DNA of 64,000 bases from Hymenoscyphus infarciens (Eukaryota; Ascomycota; Leotiomycetes; Helotiales; Helotiaceae). The notes under the pieces were generated by a model. The model saw only the letters and a program-made list of their open reading frames with translations, did no database searches and was not told where the DNA came from. The position numbers and the translations under genes are program-made. This document shows positions 24,224-36,521 of the stretch, one piece after another. The stretch is taken from contig LLCB01000176.1 of NCBI GenBank assembly GCA_001414345.1, positions 55,647-119,646 of the forward strand. Direction: 5' to 3'. Each line of letters begins with the position of its first letter. The stretch's first letter is position 1.

Positions 24224-27200
24224 ATAAGAGCTCTAATATAGGCCTAACTTCTAAAATATTATTCTTCTTATAAAGACGTATTCTTAAAAGTAGCTTTTAA
24301 TAAGCTCTCTTCTTACTATAAATATAATTATAAGATTACTTTAAATAAACTACTTTCTAACTCTTTTTTACCTCTATATTAATAGTTAACTATAGAGCTT
24401 AAAGCTATAAAGGAGTAGCTTATAAAGAACCTAGATAAGAGGTTTATTATTAATAGTAATAGCTCTTTTACCTCTCTAGTACTCTTTATTAAAAAGGCTA
24501 ATAATACTAAGTTATAGTTTTATATTAATCATAAGAATTTAAACACTCTAACTTAAAATAATCTCTATCTAATCCTTTAAATTAATAAGCTCCTTTTAAG
24601 AATAAGAATAGCTAAAATCTTTACTAAGTTAGATATAAGATAAGCTTTCTATTATATCTAGATAGACTCTATCTTAGAAGAGATAACTACGTTTAGAACT
24701 AGATATAGTATATATAAATATAAGGTTCTTCCTTTTAGACTCTATAATAGCCTTATTACCTATTAACGTTATATAAACGATATCTTAATTAATTATCTAG
24801 ATAACTTCTATATTACTTACTTAAATAATATTTTAATTTATTTAAATACTATTAAAGAATATAAGAAATAAGTTAAGAAGGTTCTAAGTTAGCTCTAAGA
24901 AGCTAGACTCTAAGTAAATATTAAGAAAAGTAAATTTAATATTACTAGAGTAAAATACTTAGGATTTATCTTAACTATAAAAAGACTTAAAGTTAACCTT
25001 AAAAAAGTAGAACCTCTATAGAACTAGGTTTAACCTACTACTATAATAGATATAAAGTCTTACTTAGAGTTTATAGAATTCTATAGATAATTTATTAAAG
25101 GTTATACTAAAATTACTAAACCTCTAACTATAATAATATACCTTTTAGAGCCTTTTCTATAGACGCCGAAGTATAATAAAGCCTTTAAAGTGCTAAGGAC
25201 TAGGCTACTTACTATATAAACCTTATACTACTTCGACTCTAATTATAATATAAAGGTAGAAATAGACTCTTTAAAAAGAGTAATAGTAGATGTTTTCTTA
25301 TAATAATATAATAGCTTTTAGTACCTTATTAGGTTCTATAAATACGTCTTAGTTAGCTATAAATTAAACTAAGAGATCTATAATAAAGAACTATCTACTA
25401 TTATAAAAGCTTTTAAGAAATAACGTTTTAAACTTATATTATATTAAAAGTGTATTAACGTATATTTAAACTATAGATTATTAGAATACTTTATAATAAC
25501 TAAGCTACTTATAGCTAAGTAAGTCTAATAAATAGAGTTTTTATTAGACTTTAACTTTTAAATCTAATTTATATCTAGGAAGAGTAATTAAAAAGTAGAT
25601 ATATTAACTTAATATAAATAAGACTTAAAAACCTATAATTAAACTAAATTAGATAGCTACTTATATACTCTCTTAAGACCTAATTAGTTAAACCTCTAAA
25701 TTAATATTAAACTTACTTAAATCTTTTTATAAGAATAGTCTATATCTTTTAATATAATAAATATTATTCTAGAGTTAAGTTTAAATATAATTTAGAAGTT
25801 AAAAGAAGATAATCTATACTTTTTTTAAAAAGAATATTATAAACTTCTAGATAGATACTCTATTTTACTTAATAATTTACTTTTCTTTAAGAATTAACTT
25901 TATATTTAAAGGAATACTAAACTTTATATAAAGCTAATCTAAGAAGTCTATAACTAAGTATTTAGTACTTATCTAAGTATAAAAAAGATATACTAGTTAT
26001 TAGTAGAATACTACTACTAGGTTAGACTAGGTTTAAACTATAAGAGGTATATAGCGAATTACTAAGCCTATAGATACTCTTATTCTTAATAGACTAAGTA
26101 GTAAAGCTTTCTTTACTCTTTTCTAGTACTTGACTATCTTATATAATATTTATATATAGATTTTAAATTATTCTTAAAAGATAACTATAGATTTAATACT
26201 ATACTAGTATTTATTAACTAACTTAGGAAGGATTTAGTATTAATACTCTACTACTTAACTATAGATACTAAAGACTTAGCTAAACTCTTTATTTAATAGA
26301 TTTACTATTTTAGCTACTACTCTAAATCGATTACGTCTAATTAAGGACTTTAATTTATATTATTATTTTAGACTAAATTTTATTAAATAATTAGTATTAA
26401 GTTTAAGCTTAGTACTATCTATTATAAATAAATAGATAGATAGATAGAGATAATAAACTAATATATTAATTAGAGACTAAGGCTCTTTATAAACTACTAC
26501 TAAGATAACTAAAGTAAATTAATCTCTTTAATAAATAGAGTATAAATAATACTTCTATACTTATCTATTAGTATAATCTCTTATTAGCTTAAGTTTAGAC
26601 TTAATCTAAGGACTTTATAAGACTAGAATAATACTAAAGACGTCTATTCTCTAGAAACGTCTTAACTATAATAAAGTAGTAAAAGTAGCTTAATATATAT
26701 ACTCTATTTAAGAGATAGTAAAAAATAATATAAGTAAGGCTTAGAAAAGAATAGAGAATAGTATAAATTAATACTAAAGAGCTATTAACTAGGACGTTAG
26801 AAACAAAGTCTACTTATTTACTAAGAGTCTTAAGATAAATTATCTTAGTTAAAAGCTTACTAAATAGTAGATAGAACCTTTTAAAATACTAGATTATATA
26901 AGATACTTTTATAAGCTAAAGCTTCTAAAAGGATTATTAATTTATAATATTTTCGTCTCTAATATACTTTTAAAGAATCTAAATACCCCTTTACTAGAAT
27001 AAGAGGCTTTAAAGCCTCTACTAGATATTATTTAAAGTATATAAGAATAGGAAGTTTAAGAAATACTTAGTAGTAGACTTTTTAAAAGATAGCTATAATA
27101 CTAGATAAAATAGGTTAGATATAATTCAGATTCTACTTAGTATCTTATAGATAATCTTCAGAGTTTACTATATTATCTAAGAGACTTTTATACTAAATAT

Positions 27201-28707
27201 CTAAAATAGCTAAAACTACTTTAACTCCTCTTTAAATAGATTAATATATAAGAATTAAATAAGAATTAAGTAAAAGAGTTAATTTATAAAACTCTATTAA
27301 TACTCTTTAATTCTAGTTACTTTTAATAAGAAACTTATAATAAAAACCTAAATTAAATTATATTAACTAGTAGGAATATTAGAAATTAATAAAGTAAAGA
27401 ACTAAGACTAAGTTACTACTAAAATAAGGCCTACTAACTCTCTCTAGACTATAGTCTCTCCTTTCTCTAACTTATTATCCTTCTCTCTACTCTTCTAAGC
27501 ATAAGAAGCCCGAATTAGCTCTTCCTCTATCTCCTTCTTATAAGCACGCTTCTTACTATAATAACCTCCTATAACTAGCTTAAGAAGAGATACTTATAAA
27601 CTCTTTAAGTAGGCCTTAAAGAAGACCTAAACCTAGGTTTAGACAGAGGTCCTACTCTCTATAGTATAGTATAAAGACTATTAAATATTAGTAACTAAAG
27701 CTACTTTAATAAGTAAGAAGTACTTATAGTAACCTTAGTATAAAGCACTTAAGTCTTCTCTAGAAGAGTAAACTATATCTCTAAACTATTCTTTAGTACC
27801 TCTATACTAGTAATAACTAACATCTTATCTAAGGCCTTAGTAGTCTTCTTAATCTCCTCTTTCTTTTTCTTAAACTTAAGCTTATTAAACTCTATCTCTA
27901 TAAACTATAGTAACTATCTAAGTTAGAATAGATTTAGTATATATTTAGAATTAAACTTACTAGAATATATATAGTATTCTACTCTATATAGTACCTATAC
28001 TTCTTTAACTTTAGCTTTTTAAAAGTATATACGTAATCTCTATTCTAAGATTTTACCTAAAGACACTAAACGTAGTAGACTTAGTAAGTAGCTAGAAGCG
28101 TACTAGAAGGACATAAGAGAGGTACTTTACTATATCAGATTAGCTCTAAGTTAGGCCTAATAAAGAAGAGAAAGACTTACTTTTATATATATATATATAT
28201 ATAATATATATATATATTCTAGGATAAAGGTTAGTATATAAGAATATACCTAGTTAGAAAGTATTCTTACTATATATATATTATTTTAGATAAAAAGAAA
28301 AGAAGAAGAGAAGTTAGAATCAGAGAGAAGTTATCTACTAATATACTACTTATAATAATAGCTATTACTTTATAATTATTATTTATTACTTAATAATTAC
28401 TATTATAATATATAATAAGAGTAAGAATATAACAACTCTATAGTAGTATACTACTTTCTATCTAATAGCTAATAATTAGCCTCTCTTCTATTTATATCTA
28501 TTATTATATAGTATATAATAGTAAATAAAGAACGATTATCTCTTAAAATAATAATACTACTAGTTACTAACTCTACTCTAACTACTAGACATTATAATAG
28601 TAGATAAGTTATATTCTTTATAACAAATATATAAACTTCTAACTAAGCTAATACTATGCTAATTAATAACTAAAGACTTAGAACGAGTCTTTTTAAAGAA
28701 GAGAGAA

Positions 28708-29066
28708 TATAATAGCATATTATCTTAAATTATTAGCATTTATAAAACTACTAATATCTCTATAACTACTAATACTTCTATAACTTATAAGATAGAAGGT
28801 ATTAAAAGGAGTAAGAATTAGATATTATATATTTAGCTTTAAAGCTCTTATTATTTTAGTAGCTATATTAGAAAAGACTCGGTTATTATTCTTATTAAGA
28901 CTTAGTAGTCTTTAACCTCTTATATATAGATGTTTATACTTAGTATAGAAGAAGGATAGTTTTTCCTTTTCTTCTATATTAGTATCTAGTATTTATATAT
29001 ATTATTTAGTCTCGAACGCACTCTTATATACCTCTTCTTCTATAGTATATATTTCGTGCCGTTATA
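28708..29066 (+). repeat. G 3' LTR
   Basis: 359 bp, preceded by the polypurine tract AAAGAAGAGAGAA and ending TTTCGTGCCGTTATA before the target duplication TTAAT. Confidence 0.8.
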
Positions 29067-29672
29067 TTAATCCTTCTATATTAAAGTAAGTATTTACGTT
29101 TACTAAAAGTGTATAGTCTAACTCTATTTAATAAGTTAGAAAAAGTTTAAAGTAAAATTAGAAAAGTTTAAAGTAAACTTAAAGGTTTAGAGTAGAGTCA
29201 GAGGTCGTTTAGTTAAGAGATAGTAATAACTTAGTTAAGAACTTACTTTAAGAGCGTACTGATTTATATCTAATTTAAAGAATTTAATAAAAAAGAACTT
29301 CTAGCCTAGCTAGAACTAAAAGAAAGTAAAAAATATAAGAAAGACTTCTTACTAGAGTCGGTAGAGTTTTAGCTAGTTAAAGGCGAAGTTATTACTAAAG
29401 TTATTAAGATTGAAATTATTATTTAAAGTTTAGAATAATAAAGAGGTAGTTTTAGCTAGTTAAAAGAGTTATTACTAAATTTAAAAAGACTATCTAACAT
29501 TTAAGATAATAAAAGAAGTAGTTTTAGCTAGTTAAATAAACTTAATACCGTAGTTATTATATTACCTTATTTCTTTTAAAGTACTTAAAGACTTATTTAT
29601 CTTCTAATTTTAGAAAAAGAGTTACTATTAGATAGAGAGGTATTCTAGACTAAAGTGTTTCGGTTTTACTTC

Positions 29673-29856
29673 TATAATAGTTCTGATTTAAGACTATAGT
29701 AGTTCTAGTTTCAGACCTATTACGTGACTTCTTACTACCTAGTAGAATCCTATATATTAATATCGTTTAGAGCTATCTTCGCTCTTTACCTTTAGTTTTC
29801 GTGTTAATAACTACGAATAGACTACTTCTCTACTCTACTTCTATCTTATTATTATA
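29673..29856 (+). repeat. W left LTR
   Basis: 184 bp, intact. It provides the empty-site comparison for Y: the sequence CTACGAATAGACTAC here is uninterrupted. Confidence 0.75.
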
Positions 29857-30921
29857 TTAAACTAAAGGTCTCTCTAATATATTAGGCTCTTAACCTTACT
29901 TCTATTCTAGCCTCTCTACTATTAACTCTACGACCTCTCTTTTAAACAGCTCCTAGACCTATATATATACTCTAGAACTCCCTTTTTAAATAGCTTCTAG
30001 ATAACTACGTATATACTCTATAACTCTATAGCTTTATTCCTCTTTATAGCACTGAACCTCTTTAAATAGCTTTCTAGACCCCTCACTAGCGACCTCTGAA
30101 TCGATACTAAGCTTAAGACTCTCTTCTAGTATCTTCGGATCTCTCTCTCTAGTATCTTCGGATCTCTCTCTCTAGCGTCTACGAACTCCCTCTCTCTCTT
30201 TTTAAATAGCTAGTATCTAACTACTAAATCCGATAATAGACCTTAACATCGTACGCTAGGTATATAACTTTAGCTCTCTTATTAAGAAGAAATATTAATA
30301 TACTCGTATAATTAACACTTTAATAAGATAGCTTATCTAGCTCGTTATTAGTTATTCTAAGCCTTCTACTAATAAGAAGAAGCTCTTCTACGCTTCGACG
30401 AGAGTAGCCTTTTAAGTAGACCTTCTTACTTTTAGCTATATTGTTTTCTAATAACTCTCGAAGCCTTCTTCTCCTCTTTCTCCTAATATTACAAAAGCTC
30501 TTAAAGCTTATACTTTAGTAATCGACAAAATCGTAGAAGTATATACTAGTCGCTTAGTAGATTATATAGATTAGTATTAGAGAGCGAATATAGAGAGTTT
30601 TAGACAACTTAGCGTTTAGCTAGTATCTTACTACTCTTATAGAGCTAGTATCTCACAACTACCTTAGTAGAAGGAAAGATAAGAGTATAGGCTAGAACTA
30701 GTAGATATATAGATAAACAACTACATAGGTTTCTATAGAGCTCGAGAGCAAGCTCTACTAAAGAGAGAGAAATATAATAGTCCCGATTTAAGACTATAGC
30801 AGTTCTAGTTTCAGACCTATCACGTGAATCCTCACTGCCTAGTAGAATTCTATATATTAGTATTATTTAAAGCTATCTTCGCTTTTTACCTTTACTTTTC
30901 GCGTTAATAACTACGAATAAA

Positions 30922-33900
30922 CGGGAAACGCTATTCTGTCTTAACGCTAGCATAGATACTATACTAGCGTATAAAATTAGCGAAATTTTAATATATTCAC
31001 TCTTACTAGAAAATAATCGCTACTACCTTTCTAAAAAGGACTAGTTCTATCTAAAAAAGTGAATTTATACTAAGAGGCTATAAACACGTAAAATCGGTTA
31101 AAAAGAGTAAATAAAAGTTATAATAATAATAAATTAATAAACTACGTATAATTAAATAAAGCGCTTAAAAAGTTAATTTAAAGCTTAAAAAGCTTAAATC
31201 TAAAGACTTTTCTTAATCGTATACTAATTATCTAATTAGGCTAGCGCTTTCTCTTTACTTTTACACTAGGTATAGGTCTTTCTAGTATACTCTCCTACTA
31301 ATTCTCGTAAAACGCTATACTAAGGTCTTTAGTAATCTACTTATTAACTTCCGCCTATTACTCTACGTTATCTAGTATCCGATTTAGTTATATCTTATTA
31401 ATTAGCGTATTATAATATATACTTTAAGAAGGCAAAGAAGTAGTAGTAGTAGTGTTAAAAGCGTTAAATTAAGAGGTTAAATTAATATCTATTCTAAAGT
31501 AGTAGAGGTTAGATTAAAAGAAGCTATTCTAACTTTTATAAGTAGTACTTATATATTATAATCACTAAGCATCTTATATAGTAAGTATATCGAACTCTAT
31601 AATAATCTCTTATTACTTTTCTATAATCTAATTCTCTAGCTTCTTATACTTAATTATATCTTAAAATTATTTAAATTCGTTAACGCTTTTTAATAGTAAT
31701 AGTTTCGTTTATACCTCTAGTATACCTCGCTTTTAATAGAAGTTCTTAATCGTATACTCTCTATCCTTAATCTAAAAGACTACTTCCTCTACCTCTTATT
31801 AACTATTTTAGTATATATATATTTAAGAGTTTTTAGATATAATATACTCTTTAGAAAGATTATTAGGTTATATTTATTAAGAGTATTAGAATATTATATA
31901 TCTCTTAGTATCTTAGAAAGTGCTTAAGTACTTATACTAATCGAGTTACTATTACTAATCTTACGTATTAAGCTTAGAAAGAAGGATATATTATTCAAGT
32001 ATATACTAGTAAGGTAACTCCTATATATAAAAGCTCTTATAATTATACTCGCTATTAGTATTAAGAGTATAGCTCTTATATAATAATTATTAAGCTTCTA
32101 TAAGTAAACCTTTAATAGCTTTACGATATACCTTCTCTACGTCTACTAAGTTACTTATTAAGATGTCTTATACTAATTATAAGAATAGTTCTAGCTAAGG
32201 ATATTAATCTATAAATACGTTAACTTTGTTATTAAGATTATATATAGCCTTTTCGTTCTTATTTACTTAATCGTTAGCGTCTTTCTTAACCGTTTATACT
32301 ATAAAAGTAAGAGTATATCTAGAATCTTAGTTCTTATAAAGGAAGAGGGATCTTTTAAGCTTATAGTACTATTCTTCGTTTAGGCTAGTAGTAAGAACTT
32401 ATATAAGGATTAGCTCTTCTTAATAAGCGTAGTTTACCTACTTTTCGCTAGTATCTTTCTACTCTTTTTATATATACTTCTTTATATCCTAGAATTCATT
32501 CCTACTCTTTTTAAGACTAAGACCGTCTAAGATTATATTAAGAGTAGATTATATTAATTTATTATATCTAGCTTTTATATATTAATAAAATAGTACGCTC
32601 TTAAGATAGTTAGCAGCTTATATAAGACAATCTTATCTATAGTTCTTAAGGTTTTAATCTATTATTTAGCTAGAGTACTATATATAAATAAAGTACTTAA
32701 TAGTACTATATAAAGAGAACTTATTCTCCTTAACAAATACGTTCTTAATTATAAGTTACTTAGTAGCAGAGTTATTAAAGAGTACGTACTTAATATACTA
32801 TTATATATTAAGCCTCTCTTTTACCTAGGTTACGATTTAATAAAAGTAAGCTTTAATAATCTTACTATCTTTATTAGAGGTAAGGAAGAAGGTAGATAGT
32901 AAGTATATACTCTTAGGTAAGTAATATACTAATAAGAAGAGCTTCTATTTAAAGTAATTAGTTTTATAAGTAGAATTAATTAGTATAAGATATCTATCTT
33001 TTATAAAGAGCTCAAGTCTCTTTACTTTTACTTATATAAATCTTTAAACTTTATACTCTTCTTTACTCTTTAGCTTACTCTTTTTAGAGCTCTTTCCTCT
33101 TTTATTAACAACGATAGAGTTATAAAAGTAAAGTCTCTTTTCTTATACTATATACTCCTTTAAGTATTCTACTACTTATTCTATCTTAATAAGGAAGCTA
33201 TCTTACTTATTAGAGAATTTAGAAGGTTTAATTAATCCTTTAACTTTACTAAGGCCTTATCTCTAAGCAGTAGTATTAAGTAATCGTTTCTAATTATATA
33301 TATTCTTAAGTAAGAGGTATTATTCTCTAGTATTATCTAATTACGCTTAGCTCCTTTTAAGAGTAACTATAATAGTAGAAGGCTTATATCTAACTTTAAG
33401 TTAGCTTTTAATAATTTAGTATATAGTATAATTCCTTCTCTTTAGATTATAATTATTAAGAGTATAGCTATAATCTTCTATAATAGCGGTTTATATAATT
33501 TAGATCTAATTATCAAGTTAGTAGTAGATTACTTAAATAGTATAAGAACACTTAAGAGTTAAATTATATATAGTATTAATTATTTTATTAGTAGCTATAC
33601 TTTAATTCTTTTTACGCTTAAAGATATAATTATATTAGAACGTTTACGTATTATCTTTATTACTTCAAAGAGCGTGCTTAATACTCTATATATTCAAGAG
33701 ATAAAGCTATAGTATATCAAAGTCCTTCTTAGATAGTAATATCCTATCTAAATCAGTATACTTAAATAACTTCTTACGCTACTATAAGAGGCTCTTAGGA
33801 TTATTAAAGAGATTAACCTTTTATAAAGGAGAATAGAGAGTCTTAGGCCGTTTACACGCTCGTAGGTTAAGAGAGTTAGGCTCTATCTTAAGCTCTATCT

Positions 33901-34560
33901 TAGGTTAAAAGATCTAAAAGATAGAAGAGAGTATCGAAGATATAAATTTGAATTTAGCTATAAGCTAATTTAGATATACTAGATATAGACGTAATACGAT
34001 TTATATTAAAGAGGTAAAAAGGCTTAAATTTATTTACTTTTATATATAAGAGACGCTTACTCCTAGCGAGTAAGTATAAGAGAGTATCCCTTCTACTAGA
34101 GGGTCTAAGAGGCTAGCTCTCTAAGGAAAAGATAAGTATCTATATATATTACTATTAGAATATGTCTAGAAGTTAGGTAATACTCTAAGAAGGCAAAACT
34201 AAGGTTATTCCTACTTTTTAGAGATATTAATATTTTTATCAGTTTTATTAGTTTAACTAGTTAAGTATATATTTAAGTGTTTTATAAGTATTAAGCACTT
34301 TTAAGTAATAATTTAAGTTATATCTATAGTTTTTAGAGTATTAGTATTTAGAAATGTAATAATATATATATATAATATAAAAGGATTTCAAAACACTTCT
34401 AGTAGAGTAAATAGAAGAACGAGAGAGCGAATCACGTAGTAGCGCTCTTAGTATACTAGAGACTAGAGCGAGTAAATAGAAGAATAAGAGAGCAAATCAC
34501 GTAGTAGCGCTCTTAGTATACTAGAGGCCTCTGCTAGTATTAAGACAGAATAGCGTAACT
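30922..34560. mobile_element. DNA transposon Y (hAT-like by target duplication) inside the W LTR
   Basis: A 3.6-kb insertion flanked by a perfect 8-bp duplication CGAATAAA (30914-30921, 34561-34568), the length typical of hAT elements. The ends share an imperfect inverted repeat: both carry ACGCTATTCTGTCTTAA reading inward, followed by CTAGCA. The outermost few bases differ (CGGGAA left, AGTT right). The interior is RIP-decayed and I could not identify a transposase, but its length would fit an autonomous element. The hAT assignment rests on the 8-bp duplication alone. Confidence 0.65.
34405..34534. repeat. Subterminal 65-bp tandem duplication in Y
   Basis: Two copies of a 65-bp unit starting GAGTAAATAGAAGAA and containing ATCACGTAGTAGCGCTC, close to the right end of Y. 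Subterminal repeats of this kind are often transposase-binding regions in hAT elements; that role is inference. Confidence 0.6.
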
Positions 34561-35487
34561 CGAATAAACTACTTCTCTACTCTACTTCTATCTTATTATT
34601 ATCACTTCTTATCTATAGCTAAAAGATTATTAACTATCTTAGTAAAGTTGTAATTCTAGTCTCTCTTAACTATAGTAGACGTGTTTTAGAGCTAAGATAT
34701 AATCTTATTCTATATATAAAAGAAGCGTTCTAATTCTAGTATTTCTCTAAGTATAGCTATATTTAAAAAGTAACCTTTTAAAGTTAGTAAAAGTTTCTTT
34801 AGTATAATCTTCTCTTAATTCTACTTCTATCTCTTTTAGTTAATATTTAGTTAAGATTAATAGTAATAACTTAGCTAAGAGCTCGCTTCTAAGTTTTATC
34901 TTAATAGAAAGTGTATTTTAACTAATTCGTATCTGATTTAAGAAAGTAGTAGAAAGGTATTAGAGATAGTAGTGTCTTTTAAGTAAAAGAAGTTTAAATT
35001 CAAGCTCTAAAAAGCAAAGAAGAGTTTAAACAAAGGTTTAAAAGAGAGTTAGATTAAGAAGAGTTTAGAGATAAAGTGTTTTTAAGTTATTAACTTTAGA
35101 GTTCGCTTATAATTATATCCTCTATCTCTTAGCTAACTAATTATTTTATTTCTTATATTTTTTACCTCTATCTTATTTATATTTAAAAAGTCTTTTTAAG
35201 ACCTTTTATATTTTTTCAGTATATAGTTATATATTAGAGAGAGTTTAGATAGTCTTTTAAAAAAGAGAGTAGCCTTAGAAGATAGGTTATTACTTAACGT
35301 CTTATAATAGAACTAGTTTAATATAATATCGATTTAGAGAGAGAGAGATAAGATTAGATTTAGAAGCTTTCTAGATAACTTTATATATTAACTTATTTAC
35401 TAAACCTATATATAGTAGTTCTTATATAAAGAGAGTTATTAGAAGTCTTAGAGACACTTAGCGTATCTCGCTTTCTTAATATATAAT

Positions 35488-36012
35488 AGTGTAGTCGATA
35501 GTATTATTATAATAAAATACTATAGTATTTTCGACTTATATATTATTATAATATTTTAATAGTACGTATTAGTTTTCGTCGTAATACTATAGTAATATCG
35601 CGATATTATATAGTATACTATTTAATAACTCGTATATCTAAAACTCTACTTAAAGTATACTAGTTAAGTATAGTATATAAAGTAGTTTCTACTTAAGTAT
35701 TTCTTCTTAATAACTTCTTAATATTTAATAATTAATAATACTCGGAGTATTATAAGACTACTATTATTTCTTTATATTTAAGATACTCTATTTTTATAAA
35801 AAAGAATTACTTAAATTAATTAAGAATTCGAAGTTCTTAGCGTACTTAGTAGTATCGCGATATTATTATAATATCGATTAAAATACTAATAATATAGAGG
35901 ATAATATTATTAGATATCGTAGTATTTAAATAGTATAAAAAGTATCTATTAAAGTAGGTTTCTAATAATATATCGTAGTAGTATAATATTCTAAATACTA
36001 TCGACTATACTA
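35488..36012. mobile_element. MITE M inserted in X2
   Basis: About 525 bp absent from the matching place in X1. The ends are inverted: left GTGTAGTCGATAGTATT, right AATACTATCGACTATAC, with one G/A difference. It has no ORF. TAATATATAAT lies just outside the left end and again shortly beyond the right end, so a 9-11 bp target duplication is possible, but AT-richness makes the exact limits uncertain. Confidence 0.65.
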
Positions 36013-36224
36013 ATCTATAATATATAATTTTTACTAGCTATTTATATAGATACTAAACCCTAGTATTACTAGCTATCTAAGAGATCTCTAGAATCCTAGC
36101 TATTTAAGAATATATTATTATAGTCTAATTCTAAGCTAAATCGAAATTGAAATAAAAAGTAATAATAAGCTTAAAAGAGATATTATAAATACTATTACTA
36201 GTAAAGAAGAGTTTTTCCTTTTTA

Positions 36225-36521
36225 TATAATAGTACGAAATATATACTACTAGAGAAGAGGTATATAAGAGTATATTTGAGATAGAATAACGTATATAAAT
36301 ACTAGGCTCTAATATAGAAGAAAAGGAAAAACTATCTCTCTTCTAACTCTAGAAGTAGGCTACTATATATAAGAGGTTTAGATAATATAAAAGAGTCTAA
36401 AACCGACTAACGTTATACGTCGTCTATATAACCTTTCTAAAATAGATAATATAAGATAATAACTACTAAAACCTTATATATAATAGATACTCCTAGCTAT
36501 CTAGAATAGTATACTATTATA
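36225..36521 (-). repeat. X2 right LTR
   Basis: 297 bp, partner of 18529-18825, followed directly by AGAAA. On the minus strand this is the 5' LTR and is followed by the leader shared with G and X1. Confidence 0.8.

Larger units (their letters stand above)
19077..29066 (+). mobile_element. Chromovirus-type Ty3/Gypsy retrotransposon G, RIP-inactivated, nested in X2
   Basis: LTRs at 19077-19457 (381 bp) and 28708-29066 (359 bp; a 22-bp indel separates them), with target duplication TTAAT at 19072-19076 and 29067-29071. The gene order is still readable through the RIP stops. A Gag CCHC zinc knuckle lies at 21059-21103, with its cysteine codons now Tyr. Reverse transcriptase covers about 24,270-25,000, with the catalytic Y-L-D-D box at 24818-24829 now coding Y-L-N-N. 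RNase H follows at about 25,240-25,420, integrase at about 25,990-26,800 and a chromodomain-like region at about 27,080-27,290. A purine tract precedes the 3' LTR. Full length without the nested element S is about 7.8 kb, normal for the group. No ORF remains, so it is inactive. Confidence 0.85.
29673..34603 (+). mobile_element. Short LTR element W, its right LTR split by element Y
   Basis: The left LTR is 29673-29856 (184 bp). The right LTR is in two parts, 30773-30921 and 34569-34603, which also sum to 184 bp once Y and one copy of its target duplication are removed. ACTTC flanks W (29668-29672, 34604-34608). The purine tract AAAGAGAGAGAAA directly before 30773 favours plus orientation. The 916-bp interior carries no retroviral gene, only CT-rich short repeats at about 30,130-30,210. 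W is therefore a non-autonomous miniature LTR element of about 1.3 kb. Confidence 0.75.
18529..36521 (-). mobile_element. Non-autonomous LTR retrotransposon X2, interrupted by three insertions
   Basis: Same family as X1 with a shorter LTR: 297 bp at both ends (18529-18825 and 36225-36521), lacking a segment of about 50 bp present in the X1 LTR. A perfect target duplication AGAAA flanks it (18524-18528, 36522-36526). Its interior can be followed collinearly with X1 across the insertions: 18,826-19,071, then 29,067-29,667, then 34,604-35,480, then from 36,013 on. The interruptions are Gypsy G, element W (with Y inside) and MITE M. Without them X2 is about 2.5 kb. Confidence 0.85.
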
